A stretch of DNA of 13,846 nucleotides from assembly GCA_021635425.1 (NCBI GenBank), contig JAJWOJ010000007.1, positions 1-13,846 of the forward strand, given 5' to 3'. Position numbers and translations under genes: made by a program. The DNA comes from Clostridiales bacterium (GTDB lineage Bacteria; Bacillota; Clostridia; Christensenellales; Borkfalkiaceae). Below, piece after piece: positions 1 through 6,731 of this stretch (within the stretch, counting starts at the first letter, position 1; each line of letters begins with the position of its first letter). Under the pieces are notes generated by a model that was not told the DNA's origin, ran no database searches, and saw only the letters and a program-made list of their open reading frames with translations.

Positions 1-359
1 AAATTCATAAGCAAAAAAGTTGAATTGGGAGGAAGGTGGCGGCGCAGCCGACGAATGAGGGGCGCAAGAAGACTTGAAATAAGTATGGATAAAGCAAGCA
101 TTGTAAATTTCAAAATTATCTTAGTTTATGTAGTCCGCTCTTATTTTTAATGGTCGTTTGCCCCTCTTTGTCGCCTTTTGTTATGGTAAAAATATTTACT
201 TCTGGCGGGCGACATCTCTCCCGCATACAGCCGTTTTCACTTATCCCGTATCTGCATAGGGCGCGAACTTTTTAATATTATTGCCAAAATTTCTAAAACA
301 AAAATTCACCGGGTCAAAACACTTCCTGCCATGCGGAAAATCTGCCGATTGGGAAGATT
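1..359. other. Non-coding stretch downstream of spmA
   Basis: No reading frame here resembles a known protein on either strand, and spmB, the usual partner immediately after spmA, is not present. The first 75 bases hold a G-rich segment resembling an interspersed repeat (listed separately). A weak hairpin (GCGGG at 205-209 with CCCGC at 220-224, 10-base loop) has no T-run on either side, so it is not a convincing terminator. No terminator for spmA could be identified. The remainder is AT-rich with stops in all frames. Confidence 0.6.
20..75. repeat. Candidate interspersed repeat copy
   Basis: Read on the minus strand, this segment has the layout CCCCTCATTCGTC, a small GC hairpin (CGGC-GCA-GCCG on the plus strand at about 41-51), then GCCACCTTCCTCCC. 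I recognise this arrangement, a CCCTCATnCGTC arm and an ACCTTCC arm around a variable mini-hairpin, from high-copy intergenic repeats in many gut Clostridia genomes. It is compositionally unlike the AT-rich sequence around it. Only one copy is in this window, so repetition itself cannot be shown here. The boundaries are approximate. Confidence 0.4.
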
Positions 360-932
360 TTAGCGACAATTCCGCCGAGTTTTTGATTTGCGGCGGGTGA
401 AAATAAAACATAACGTCAAGCCCGTTGCGGTGCATAGAAGAGAAGAGAGGAAGGACGGAAGGAAAATCGCCGCGGGCGAGGCGGACGAAAAGGACTGCCG
501 CAGAGTTATTACCGTTGTCGGGATCAACTGTATGCTTGTTGAGGCGAGGACGAAAAGAGTAGTCGCGCCGTCGTGATTGCCCCTTGCGGTTAATTTTGTC
601 GTTGCGGAAATCCCCGCGGGGGTTGCAACTCCGCCAAGCCCCAAAAGATTTGCCGAAATATTGACCGAAATATCTTCGGCTTCGTCATCGGGCGGATTTT
701 TAAACAGTTTATTTATCAGAGGTCGGAGGAGTTTCGAAAGCTTGTTTACGGCTCCGCTGTCTTCCGCAACCTGTAAAATTCCCGACCACACAGAGTAAAT
801 TACAAGTAGGCTCATCGACAGCGTAACCGCCTTTTGTCCGCCGCTCGTCATTGCCGCAAGCGCTTTGTCGGGTGAAAAAACCGCAAATACAATCAGTGCC
901 GATATAAAAATAAAGGTGAAAATTACGTTCAT
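360..932 (-). CDS. spmA: Spore maturation protein A (SpmA)
   Basis: This is a 190-residue hydrophobic membrane protein of the nucleoside-recognition (Gate) domain family, close in length to B. subtilis SpmA (about 196). In that species SpmA acts with SpmB in spore core dehydration and heat resistance. Visible family signatures are ANLLGLGGVATPAG at residues 94-107 and IQLIPTTVITLRQ at 134-146, followed by a hydrophobic segment (about 155-178) and a basic tail. The N-terminus aligns with the family from the ATG at 932, which supports this start, although no good Shine-Dalgarno sequence precedes it. It is divergent from metG. A sigma-E-like promoter lies directly in front of it, fitting mother-cell expression. 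Unusually, spmB does not follow in the next 359 bases. Confidence 0.9.
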   Translation of the reverse strand: MNVIFTFIFISALIVFAVFSPDKALAAMTSGGQKAVTLSMSLLVIYSVWSGILQVAEDSGAVNKLSKLLRPLINKLFKNPPDDEAEDISVNISANLLGLGGVATPAGISATTKLTARGNHDGATTLFVLASTSIQLIPTTVITLRQSFSSASPAAIFLPSFLSSLLCTATGLTLCFIFTRRKSKTRRNCR

Positions 933-937
933 GCTAC

Positions 938-964
938 AAGTTATGATAAAAAACGCTCTTTTAT
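938..964 (-). promoter_or_regulatory. Candidate sigma-E-type promoter of spmA
   Basis: On the minus strand, ATA (964-962) is separated by 16 bases from CATAACTT (945-938). Sigma-E promoters of Bacillus have an ATA-containing -35 and a CATACANT -10 with this spacing, so the spacing fits and the -10 matches at CATA and the last T. The -10 ends only five bases before the spmA ATG, so the mRNA would be nearly leaderless, which agrees with the missing ribosome binding site. Both elements are short, so chance is possible. Confidence 0.35.
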
Positions 965-966
965 GT

Positions 967-995
967 TTTACTTTTTCTTTGATTTAGATTATAAT
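967..995 (+). promoter_or_regulatory. Sigma-A-type promoter of the metG operon
   Basis: TTTACT (967-972), a 17-base spacer and a perfect TATAAT (990-995) lie 34 bases before the metG ATG in an AT-rich stretch. The same hexamers with the same spacing occur before gyrB. A ribosome binding site (AAAGAGG, about 1014-1020) follows. The region partly overlaps the opposite-facing spmA promoter candidate. Confidence 0.7.
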
Positions 996-1029
996 ATATA
1001 TAAACGAAAGAACAAAGAGGTCGGACGAC

Positions 1030-2964
1030 ATGAAAGACAAATACTATATTACGACGGCGATCGCCTATACTTCGTCGAAGCCGCATATCGGCAACACTTA
1101 CGAAGCGATTTTAGCGGACAGTATCGCGCGTTTCAAGAAAAAACAGGGTTACGACGTATTTTTCCAGACGGGAACGGACGAACACGGACAGAAGATTGAG
1201 GAAAAAGCAAAAGCTTTCGGCAAAACGCCGAAGGAATACGTCGATATGGTGTCCGACGAAATCAAAGCCGTATGGAAATGCGTAAACGTAGATTACGATA
1301 AATTCATCAGAACAACCGATAGTTACCACGAGGAGCAGGTTCGCAAAATTTTCAGGAAGTTTTACGAGCAGGGCGATATTTACAAGGGAGCTTACGAGGG
1401 GTGGTACTGCACGCCTTGCGAGTCGTTCTGGACGGACAGTCAGCTTGTCGGCGGCAAATGCCCCGATTGCGGCAGAGAAGTGAAAAAAGCCAAAGAAGAG
1501 GCATACTTCTTCAAGATGAGCAAATACGCTCCTAAGCTTATCGATTATATAAACACTCATCCCGATTTTATTTATCCTGTTTCCCGCAGAAACGAAATGA
1601 TGAACAATTTCCTTCTCCCGGGGCTTCAGGATCTCTGTGTTTCGAGAACGTCTTTTAAGTGGGGTATTCCCGTCGATTTCGACCCGAATCACGTCGTTTA
1701 CGTCTGGCTCGACGCGCTCACGAACTATATAACGGGCATAGGCTACGACGCGGACGGAAACAATTCCGCGCTTTTCGGCGAATGTTGGCCGTGCGACGTG
1801 CATATAATCGGAAAGGACATAATAAGATTTCATACCATTTATTGGCCTATTTTCCTTATGGCGTTAGGTCTTCCGCTTCCTAAAAAGGTATTCGGGCATC
1901 CGTGGCTTTTGCAGGACGGCGGGAAAATGTCGAAATCGAAAGGCAACGTTCTGTATGCCGACGACCTCGTTTCCGTTTACGGCGTAGACGCGGTGAGATA
2001 TTACGTTCTCGACAATATGCCGTTCGATAACGACGGGCTTATAAGCTGGCAACTCATCACCGACAAGGTGAACAGCGAACTTGCCAACGTTTACGGAAAT
2101 CTCGTCAAAAGAACTATCGCGATGAGCGAGAAATATTTCGGCGGAGTTGTTGAAAGAAGCGGAGTTTCGGATCCTTTGGACGACGAACTTAAAGTAATGG
2201 CTGCGTCGACGTATTCTAAGGTTTCCGCGTTTATGGACGAATTCCGCATCGCGGACGCGATAGATACGGTATTTTCGCTTTTAAGGCGCGCTAATAAGTA
2301 CGTGGACGAAACCGCGCCGTGGGTACTTGCTAAGGACGAAGCTAAGCTTCCGAGGCTCAAAGAAGTGCTTTATAACCTCACCGAAATTATCGCGATGTCC
2401 GCTTCGATGCTTTCGCCGTTTATGCCGGAAACATCGGCGAAGATTCTTTCGCAGATAAATTGCGAAGAGAGAAAATTCTCCGATCTCGATAAATTCGGGC
2501 TTTATCCCGACGGCAACAAGGTTTTGGAAAACGCCGAAGTCGTGTTCGCAAGGCTCGATCCTGCGGAAGTCGAGAAAAAAGCCGAAGAAATCAGGAATAA
2601 ATATATAGTAAAAGAGGAGCCGGAAGAAGAAAAAATGCCAGAAATCGGCATTGAGGACTTCGCTAAAATTCAGTTTAAAACCGCGCTCGTCACGGCGTGC
2701 GAAAAGATAGAAAAATCTAAAAAACTGCTTAAACTCACCCTTAAAGTCGGCAACGAAACGAGGATTGTCGCAAGCGGAATTTCGGAGTGGTATAAGCCCG
2801 AAGAACTCGTCGGCAAAAAGGTCGTAATCGTTTACAACTTAAAGCCCGCAAAGCTTTGCGGAGTGGAAAGCCGCGGAATGATTCTTTGCGCCGAAAAAGA
2901 CGGAAAAGTTTGCGTCGTATCGCCGGAAAACGGAGAAATTCCGGACGGGGCGACGGTGAGATAA
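1030..2964 (+). CDS. metG: Methionyl-tRNA synthetase
   Basis: This 644-residue class I aminoacyl-tRNA synthetase charges tRNA-Met with methionine in the cytoplasm. In order it shows the HIGH-type signature as HIGN (residues 19-22), the TGTDEHGQK segment, a four-cysteine zinc knuckle (C127, C130, C144, C147), the KMSKS loop (299-303), an anticodon-binding helical domain, and a C-terminal tRNA-binding OB-fold (about 537-644, with NLKPAKLCGVESRGM). The length and C-terminal extension match the dimeric bacterial form. The ATG at 1030 is preceded by AAAGAGG at good spacing. The stop overlaps the tatD start by one base (TAATG), so this is the first gene of a coupled operon. Confidence 0.97.
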   Translation: MKDKYYITTAIAYTSSKPHIGNTYEAILADSIARFKKKQGYDVFFQTGTDEHGQKIEEKAKAFGKTPKEYVDMVSDEIKAVWKCVNVDYDKFIRTTDSYHEEQVRKIFRKFYEQGDIYKGAYEGWYCTPCESFWTDSQLVGGKCPDCGREVKKAKEEAYFFKMSKYAPKLIDYINTHPDFIYPVSRRNEMMNNFLLPGLQDLCVSRTSFKWGIPVDFDPNHVVYVWLDALTNYITGIGYDADGNNSALFGECWPCDVHIIGKDIIRFHTIYWPIFLMALGLPLPKKVFGHPWLLQDGGKMSKSKGNVLYADDLVSVYGVDAVRYYVLDNMPFDNDGLISWQLITDKVNSELANVYGNLVKRTIAMSEKYFGGVVERSGVSDPLDDELKVMAASTYSKVSAFMDEFRIADAIDTVFSLLRRANKYVDETAPWVLAKDEAKLPRLKEVLYNLTEIIAMSASMLSPFMPETSAKILSQINCEERKFSDLDKFGLYPDGNKVLENAEVVFARLDPAEVEKKAEEIRNKYIVKEEPEEEKMPEIGIEDFAKIQFKTALVTACEKIEKSKKLLKLTLKVGNETRIVASGISEWYKPEELVGKKVVIVYNLKPAKLCGVESRGMILCAEKDGKVCVVSPENGEIPDGATVR

Positions 2965-3728
2965 TGTTTGTTGATTCTCACGCTCATTTAACCGACGAAA
3001 AATACGGCGAGGATATAGCGGCGGTTATAAATCGTTATCGGGAAGCGGGGGTAGGCGCGGTCGTAAACGCGGGCGCGGACATGCTTTCCACCGAAAAATC
3101 CGCGATTTTAGCTGATAAATACGACGATATGTATTTCACGGCGGGCGTTCATCCCGACGAGGCGAAAACTCTCGACGACGAAGCGTATATCGAGCTTAAA
3201 GAGTTTGCAAAGCGAAAAAAATGCGTCGGAATAGGCGAAATCGGTTTTGATTTTCGCTGGATGAAATCGACTGAAGAGGAGCAGATTCACGCGTTTGAAA
3301 AGCAGCTCGAACTTGCTTTCGAGTTGTCTCTTCCCGTCGTGATACATTCCCGCGACGCAACCCAAAAAACGCTTGAATTTTTAAAGGAAAGAAAAGAGCT
3401 TTTAAAGAACGGATTTTTGCTGCATTGTTTCGGCGAAAGCGCGGAAATCGCAAAAATATACGTCGATATGGGCGCATATTTCTCTTTCGGCGGCGTTATA
3501 ACTTTCAAAAACGCAAAAAAAGAGGAAACGATACGCGCCGTACCGACTGACAGGCTGCTTACGGAAACCGATTGTCCGTATCTTTCGCCCGAGCCGTTCA
3601 GAGGGCAGGTGAACGAACCTTGCAGAATTCCGCTTATAGCTAAAAAACTTGCGGAAATAAAAGGCTTGGACGAAACCGAAACGGAAAAAATAATCGAATC
3701 AAATTTCAAAAGGTTTTACAGGATATAA
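2964..3728 (+). CDS. tatD: TatD family metal-dependent hydrolase
   Basis: This 254-residue amidohydrolase-superfamily TIM barrel belongs to the TatD/YcfH family, whose members are metal-dependent deoxyribonucleases or related hydrolases. Metal-ligand motifs are all visible: DSHAHL (H6, H8), GEIGFDF (E92), VIHSRD (H128), LHCFGES (H154) and ETDCPYLSPEP (D203). The frame is open further upstream to 2856, but homology begins at MFVDSHAHL and the ATG overlaps the metG stop as TAATG, so 2964 is the start. The order metG-tatD is conserved in Firmicutes (metS-yabD in B. subtilis). The family substrate in this organism cannot be told from sequence. Confidence 0.95.
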   Translation: MFVDSHAHLTDEKYGEDIAAVINRYREAGVGAVVNAGADMLSTEKSAILADKYDDMYFTAGVHPDEAKTLDDEAYIELKEFAKRKKCVGIGEIGFDFRWMKSTEEEQIHAFEKQLELAFELSLPVVIHSRDATQKTLEFLKERKELLKNGFLLHCFGESAEIAKIYVDMGAYFSFGGVITFKNAKKEETIRAVPTDRLLTETDCPYLSPEPFRGQVNEPCRIPLIAKKLAEIKGLDETETEKIIESNFKRFYRI

Positions 3729-3730
3729 AC

Positions 3731-4324
3731 ATGGATACTATTTGTTACGAGCTTGACGGAAAACTTTATATCAACCTTACGAACAGATGTTCGAACGATT
3801 GCAGCTTTTGCGTGCGGAACGGGAAGGAATCCTATTTCGGCAATAAACTGTGGCTTTCAAAGGAGCCGACTGCGGAAGAAGTTCTTGCCGCAATCCCCGA
3901 AAGGGATTTCGACGAGGTGGTTTTTTGCGGCTTCGGCGAGCCTACGTTCCGCTTTAAGGAGCTTCACGAAATAGGCAAGGAGCTTAAAAAACGCGGATAT
4001 CTCGTTCGGCTCGACACCAACGGACAGGGTAATCTCATAAACGGCAGAGATATCACGGAGGAACTTAAAGAGGCGGTCGATAAAGTCAACGTAAGCCTTA
4101 ACGAATGCAATGCCGAGAAGTATTTCGACGTATGCCGTCCGCTCTTCGGCGAAGACGCGTATCCAGAGCTTATAAATTTTGCGAAAGAATGCAAAGAACG
4201 CGGAATTTACGTTACCTTTTCGGTTGTCGATATAATCGGAGAAAAAGACGTCGAAAAATGCAGAGAGATAGCCGATAAAGCGGGTATTCCGCTCAGGGTC
4301 AGAGAATATATAAAAGAAAGCTGA
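3731..4324 (+). CDS. Radical SAM protein, TatD-associated type
   Basis: This compact 197-residue radical SAM enzyme has the 4Fe-4S ligand motif C20-x3-C24-x2-C27, followed by a GFGEPT glycine-rich SAM-binding segment (67-72) and an LDTNGQGN strand (94-101). It lacks any extra cysteine-rich auxiliary-cluster domain, so it is close to a minimal radical SAM core. A radical SAM family linked to TatD is known from Firmicutes genomes, and this gene begins two bases after the tatD stop with AGGA at 3720-3723 as ribosome binding site. Its stop overlaps the rsmA start (TGATG). The substrate is unknown. The operon suggests a role connected with tRNA, rRNA or nucleic-acid maintenance, but that is inference. 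Confidence 0.85.
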   Translation: MDTICYELDGKLYINLTNRCSNDCSFCVRNGKESYFGNKLWLSKEPTAEEVLAAIPERDFDEVVFCGFGEPTFRFKELHEIGKELKKRGYLVRLDTNGQGNLINGRDITEELKEAVDKVNVSLNECNAEKYFDVCRPLFGEDAYPELINFAKECKERGIYVTFSVVDIIGEKDVEKCREIADKAGIPLRVREYIKES

Positions 4325-5163
4325 TGAGTTTAAAAGAAATACTTGTAAAAAACAATTTCCGCTTCAATAAGAGATTCGGGCAGAATTTCCTCACCGATAA
4401 TAATCTTCTGGACAGCATAGTCGAAAAAGCGGGGATAACGGGCGGGGATACCGTAGTCGAAATCGGTTGCGGCGGCGGAACGCTAACGGCGGCAATTGCT
4501 AAAAAAGCTAAACGAGTTATAGGTTTTGAGATTGACAGAAACTTAAAACCCGTTTTAGAGGAAAGCCTTGCGGGGTATGAAAACGTCGAGATAATTTTCA
4601 AAGACGTAATGAAGATGAAAACGGAAGAGATAGAAGAAATGTGCGGCGGAGAGTTTTCGCTCGTGGCAAATCTTCCGTATTATATCACGACGCCCATTCT
4701 GATGAAGTTCGTTGAGGAATCGTCGAAGGTAAAGAGCATAACGGTGACCGTTCAGGAAGAAGTCGCGGACAGGCTGACCGCAAAAGCGGGGACGGAAGCT
4801 TACGGCGCGATTACAGCGGGCATAGATGTTGCGGGTAATGCCGAAAAGCTTATGAGAATCCCGAGGACGATGTTTTATCCCGCGCCCAACGTCGATTCCG
4901 CCGTGGTTAAAATCACGATGGATAGGGACAAATACGGCGACGTAGACTTAAAAGCTTACAGATCTGCGGTGAGATGCGGTTTTGCGAGCAGACGAAAAAC
5001 ACTCGTCAACAATCTCATGCAATCGTTTAAAATTCCGAGAAGCGAAGCCGAAGAAATCGTCGTTGCCGTTAAAGGCGACTGTCTTGTTCGCGGCGAAACG
5101 CTTTCCACGGAAGATTTCGTCGAGCTTTCCCGCATGTTGAAACAAAAAGGAATACAATTTTAA
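4324..5163 (+). CDS. rsmA: 16S rRNA dimethyladenosine transferase RsmA (KsgA)
   Basis: This 279-residue SAM-dependent methyltransferase dimethylates two adjacent adenosines in the 3' terminal helix of 16S rRNA during small-subunit assembly (A1518 and A1519 in E. coli numbering). Visible motifs are GQNFL (19-23), the SAM-binding EIGCGGGTLT (46-55), the acidic FEID (68-71), the catalytic NLPYY (116-120) and YPAPNVDSAV in the second half, with the basic helix FASRRKTL near the C-terminal domain. Length is standard. The ATG is coupled to the preceding stop as TGATG with only a weak purine-rich ribosome binding site, which implies translational coupling. In B. subtilis rsmA follows rnmV in the same cluster. 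Here rnmV is absent. Confidence 0.96.
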   Translation: MSLKEILVKNNFRFNKRFGQNFLTDNNLLDSIVEKAGITGGDTVVEIGCGGGTLTAAIAKKAKRVIGFEIDRNLKPVLEESLAGYENVEIIFKDVMKMKTEEIEEMCGGEFSLVANLPYYITTPILMKFVEESSKVKSITVTVQEEVADRLTAKAGTEAYGAITAGIDVAGNAEKLMRIPRTMFYPAPNVDSAVVKITMDRDKYGDVDLKAYRSAVRCGFASRRKTLVNNLMQSFKIPRSEAEEIVVAVKGDCLVRGETLSTEDFVELSRMLKQKGIQF

Positions 5164-5188
5164 AAATAACGACTTTGAAAATAACGAC
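5163..5188 (+). repeat. Two direct copies of an 11-base repeat
   Basis: AAAATAACGAC occurs at 5163-5173 and again at 5178-5188, a period of 15, directly after the rsmA stop and just before the promoter candidate of the next gene. This could be a binding site for a regulator or chance in AT-rich sequence. No function can be assigned. Confidence 0.5.
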
Positions 5189-5195
5189 ATATTGA

Positions 5196-5224
5196 ACTTT
5201 TTAGGCGTTTTCGGGCATATATTA
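5196..5224 (+). promoter_or_regulatory. Candidate sigma-K/E-type promoter of the 5253 gene
   Basis: CATATATTA at 5216-5224 fits the CATANNNTA -10 of sigma-K, with an AC dinucleotide (5196-5197) at the -35 distance. The predicted start near 5231 leaves about 20 bases before a very strong ribosome binding site (AAGGAGG, 5240-5246). A sigma-A alternative would use TTGAAC (5192-5197), but no good -10 lies 16-18 bases from it. The motifs are short, so confidence is moderate. Confidence 0.4.
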
Positions 5225-5252
5225 AAATGAGAGCGTTTTAAGGAGGTTTAAT

Positions 5253-5891
5253 ATGTCGTTCTTTACAAATAACGCGTCGGACAGATGTCCCGGCAGAATA
5301 AACGGCAATCCTGTAAACGGGCTGTGTGAAAAAGTTTGCGTAGAAGCTCAGAAGGTCTTCGATGCTTGCATCCGCCAGACTCAGGAAGAGGGCATAACGC
5401 TTGCGCTTACGAATTTCAATCCCGCAAATCCCGCTTATCCGCTTACGTTTTTAAGCGCGAGGAGTATAGGTAACGAGGGCGTTTTAACCAACGTCACCGT
5501 AGACAGGCTTCCCGACAGAGAACGTTTCGGCAGAGTTCAGGCAACGGTAACCGTTCCCATGGAAGTGGTTTACACCGACGCCAACGGGGTGAGAGGCACC
5601 GCTACGTCAACCGTTTCGTTCGATCAGGATATAATCATGTACATACCCGAGCCGTCGATAATACCTTACAGAATCAATTCCGTGGTTTCCATCGTCGCGC
5701 CCGAGGGAATTTACACCGACACGGCTACGTTCACCGTTTCGTGTTGCGTAACCATTATAATGAAGGTCGTCATGACGGTTGAAATTTTGTTGCCGTCTTA
5801 CGGCTACGCTACCATTCCTCAGTGTCAGGAATACACGCAGGAGGTCTGTTCGGGATTTTTCGATCTTCCGATTTACCCCGGAAACACTTAA
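5253..5891 (+). CDS. Uncharacterised cysteine-containing protein, possible spore-associated protein
   Basis: I do not recognise a named family. The 212-residue product has eight cysteines in two clusters: C12, C25, C29, C39 near the N-terminus (within GLCEKVC and KVFDAC) and C164, C165, C191, C199 near the C-terminus (within QCQEY and EVCSGFFDLP). Between them is a Thr/Val-rich region of alternating hydrophobic residues typical of beta-strands. There is no signal peptide and no clear membrane helix. The overall look, with terminal cysteine clusters around a beta-rich core, recalls small clostridial proteins suspected to be coat components. The gene has an AAGGAGG ribosome binding site six bases from ATG, a mother-cell-like promoter and its own terminator, so it is probably monocistronic and highly translated. 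The spore link is inference. Confidence 0.8.
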   Translation: MSFFTNNASDRCPGRINGNPVNGLCEKVCVEAQKVFDACIRQTQEEGITLALTNFNPANPAYPLTFLSARSIGNEGVLTNVTVDRLPDRERFGRVQATVTVPMEVVYTDANGVRGTATSTVSFDQDIIMYIPEPSIIPYRINSVVSIVAPEGIYTDTATFTVSCCVTIIMKVVMTVEILLPSYGYATIPQCQEYTQEVCSGFFDLPIYPGNT

Positions 5892-5915
5892 ACAAAGGCG
5901 TGAAACGGCGCATAT

Positions 5916-5948
5916 GCCCGAGGGGAAAGCTTCTCTCGGGCTTTTTTT
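5916..5948 (+). terminator. Rho-independent terminator after the 5253 gene
   Basis: An inverted repeat pairs GCCCGAGGGGA (5916-5926) with TTCTCTCGGGC (5931-5941), including some G-U pairs, around a four-base loop. Seven T residues follow (5942-5948). It lies 25 bases after the stop codon at 5891. Confidence 0.9.
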
Positions 5949-5970
5949 ATGTTTTAACGTTCGTAAAGAC

Positions 5971-5999
5971 TTGATAAAATCCGTAAAATGTGTTAATAT
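5971..5999 (+). promoter_or_regulatory. Extended -10 sigma-A promoter of the phosphoesterase operon
   Basis: TTGATA (5971-5976), a 17-base spacer and TAATAT (5994-5999) preceded by TGT (5991-5993) form an extended -10 promoter. It lies just after the preceding terminator and 26 bases before the GTG start at 6026. Confidence 0.65.
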
Positions 6000-6025
6000 A
6001 CAACACGGATAAAGGAGAATACGTC

Positions 6026-6730
6026 GTGAGATTTTTTGCCATAAGCGATCTTCATATGTGCAGCAAAGGCTCGAAACCTATGGATATTTTCGGCGCGAAG
6101 TGGGAAAACTATCTCGAGAAAATATTTGCGGATTGGGAAAAGAAAGTCGAGGATGACGACGTTGTGCTTATCGGCGGCGACATAAGCTGGGCTATGGATC
6201 TTCCCGAAGCGTTGGAAGATATTTCGGTTTTATACCCGTTAAAAGGCAAAAAGGTGCTTATACGCGGCAATCACGACTATTGGTGGAAAAGTATATCAAG
6301 AATCAGAAATTCTCTTCCCGAGGGGTTTTACGCGCTTCAGAACGACTGCGTTAAATTCGGCAAAACGATAATCTGCGGAACGCGCGGCTGGTGCGTTGAA
6401 GGTTCGCCCGACTTTAAAGAACAGGACAGAAAGATTTATTTAAGAGAAGCGGAAAGGTTAAAACTCGCGCTTTCGTCGGCGGAAAAAATTAAAGAGGATG
6501 GCGACGGGATTATCGCGCTTATTCATTATCCGCCTTTCAACGTAAGGCGCGAAAATTCGTTTTTTACCGACTTGTTTGAAAAATACGGCGTTTCGGATGT
6601 GGTTTACGGTCATCTTCACGGCAAGGACTGCAGAACCGATCTTAAAATAGAAAAAAACGGCGTAAGATATATTCTCACTTCGTGCGATCAGGTGGATAAC
6701 AAGCTTACGCTTATAAAGGAAGAAAAATAA
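6026..6730 (+). CDS. Calcineurin-like metallophosphoesterase
   Basis: This 234-residue cytoplasmic protein has the full set of binuclear metallophosphoesterase motifs: SDLH (D8, H10), GGDIS (D52), GNHD (81-84), IHYPP (H167) and GHLH (195-198). It resembles the predicted phosphohydrolase group COG1768, whose substrate is not known. The frame is open from 5990, but that would place the start inside the promoter. The GTG at 6026 is preceded by AAAGGAG (6011-6017) and gives the usual MRFFAISDLH start, so I chose it. The stop is one base before the next ATG, so the two genes are co-translated. Confidence 0.92.
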   Translation: MRFFAISDLHMCSKGSKPMDIFGAKWENYLEKIFADWEKKVEDDDVVLIGGDISWAMDLPEALEDISVLYPLKGKKVLIRGNHDYWWKSISRIRNSLPEGFYALQNDCVKFGKTIICGTRGWCVEGSPDFKEQDRKIYLREAERLKLALSSAEKIKEDGDGIIALIHYPPFNVRRENSFFTDLFEKYGVSDVVYGHLHGKDCRTDLKIEKNGVRYILTSCDQVDNKLTLIKEEK

Positions 6731-6731
6731 A

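Noticed and set aside
205..224. GCGGG/CCCGC hairpin as spmA terminator
   Set aside because: Short stem, ten-base loop and no adjacent T-run in the spmA direction.
241..435. A 64-codon minus-strand frame whose end (RNFGNNIKKFAPYADTG) faintly recalls a zinc-ribbon sequence
   Set aside because: None of the paired zinc-ligand cysteines is present, the frame begins inside spmA, and no ribosome binding site precedes it.
388..798. Plus-strand frames opposite spmA
   Set aside because: They are shadows of the spmA gene. The minus-strand protein has clear family motifs.
1084..1098. HIGN instead of HIGH in MetG
   Set aside because: As far as I know this variant is common in clostridial methionyl-tRNA synthetases, so it is not a sign of inactivity.
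2856..2963. Upstream extension of the tatD frame by 36 codons
   Set aside because: It is Arg-rich sequence read out of frame through the metG end. TatD homology begins at MFVDSHAHL.
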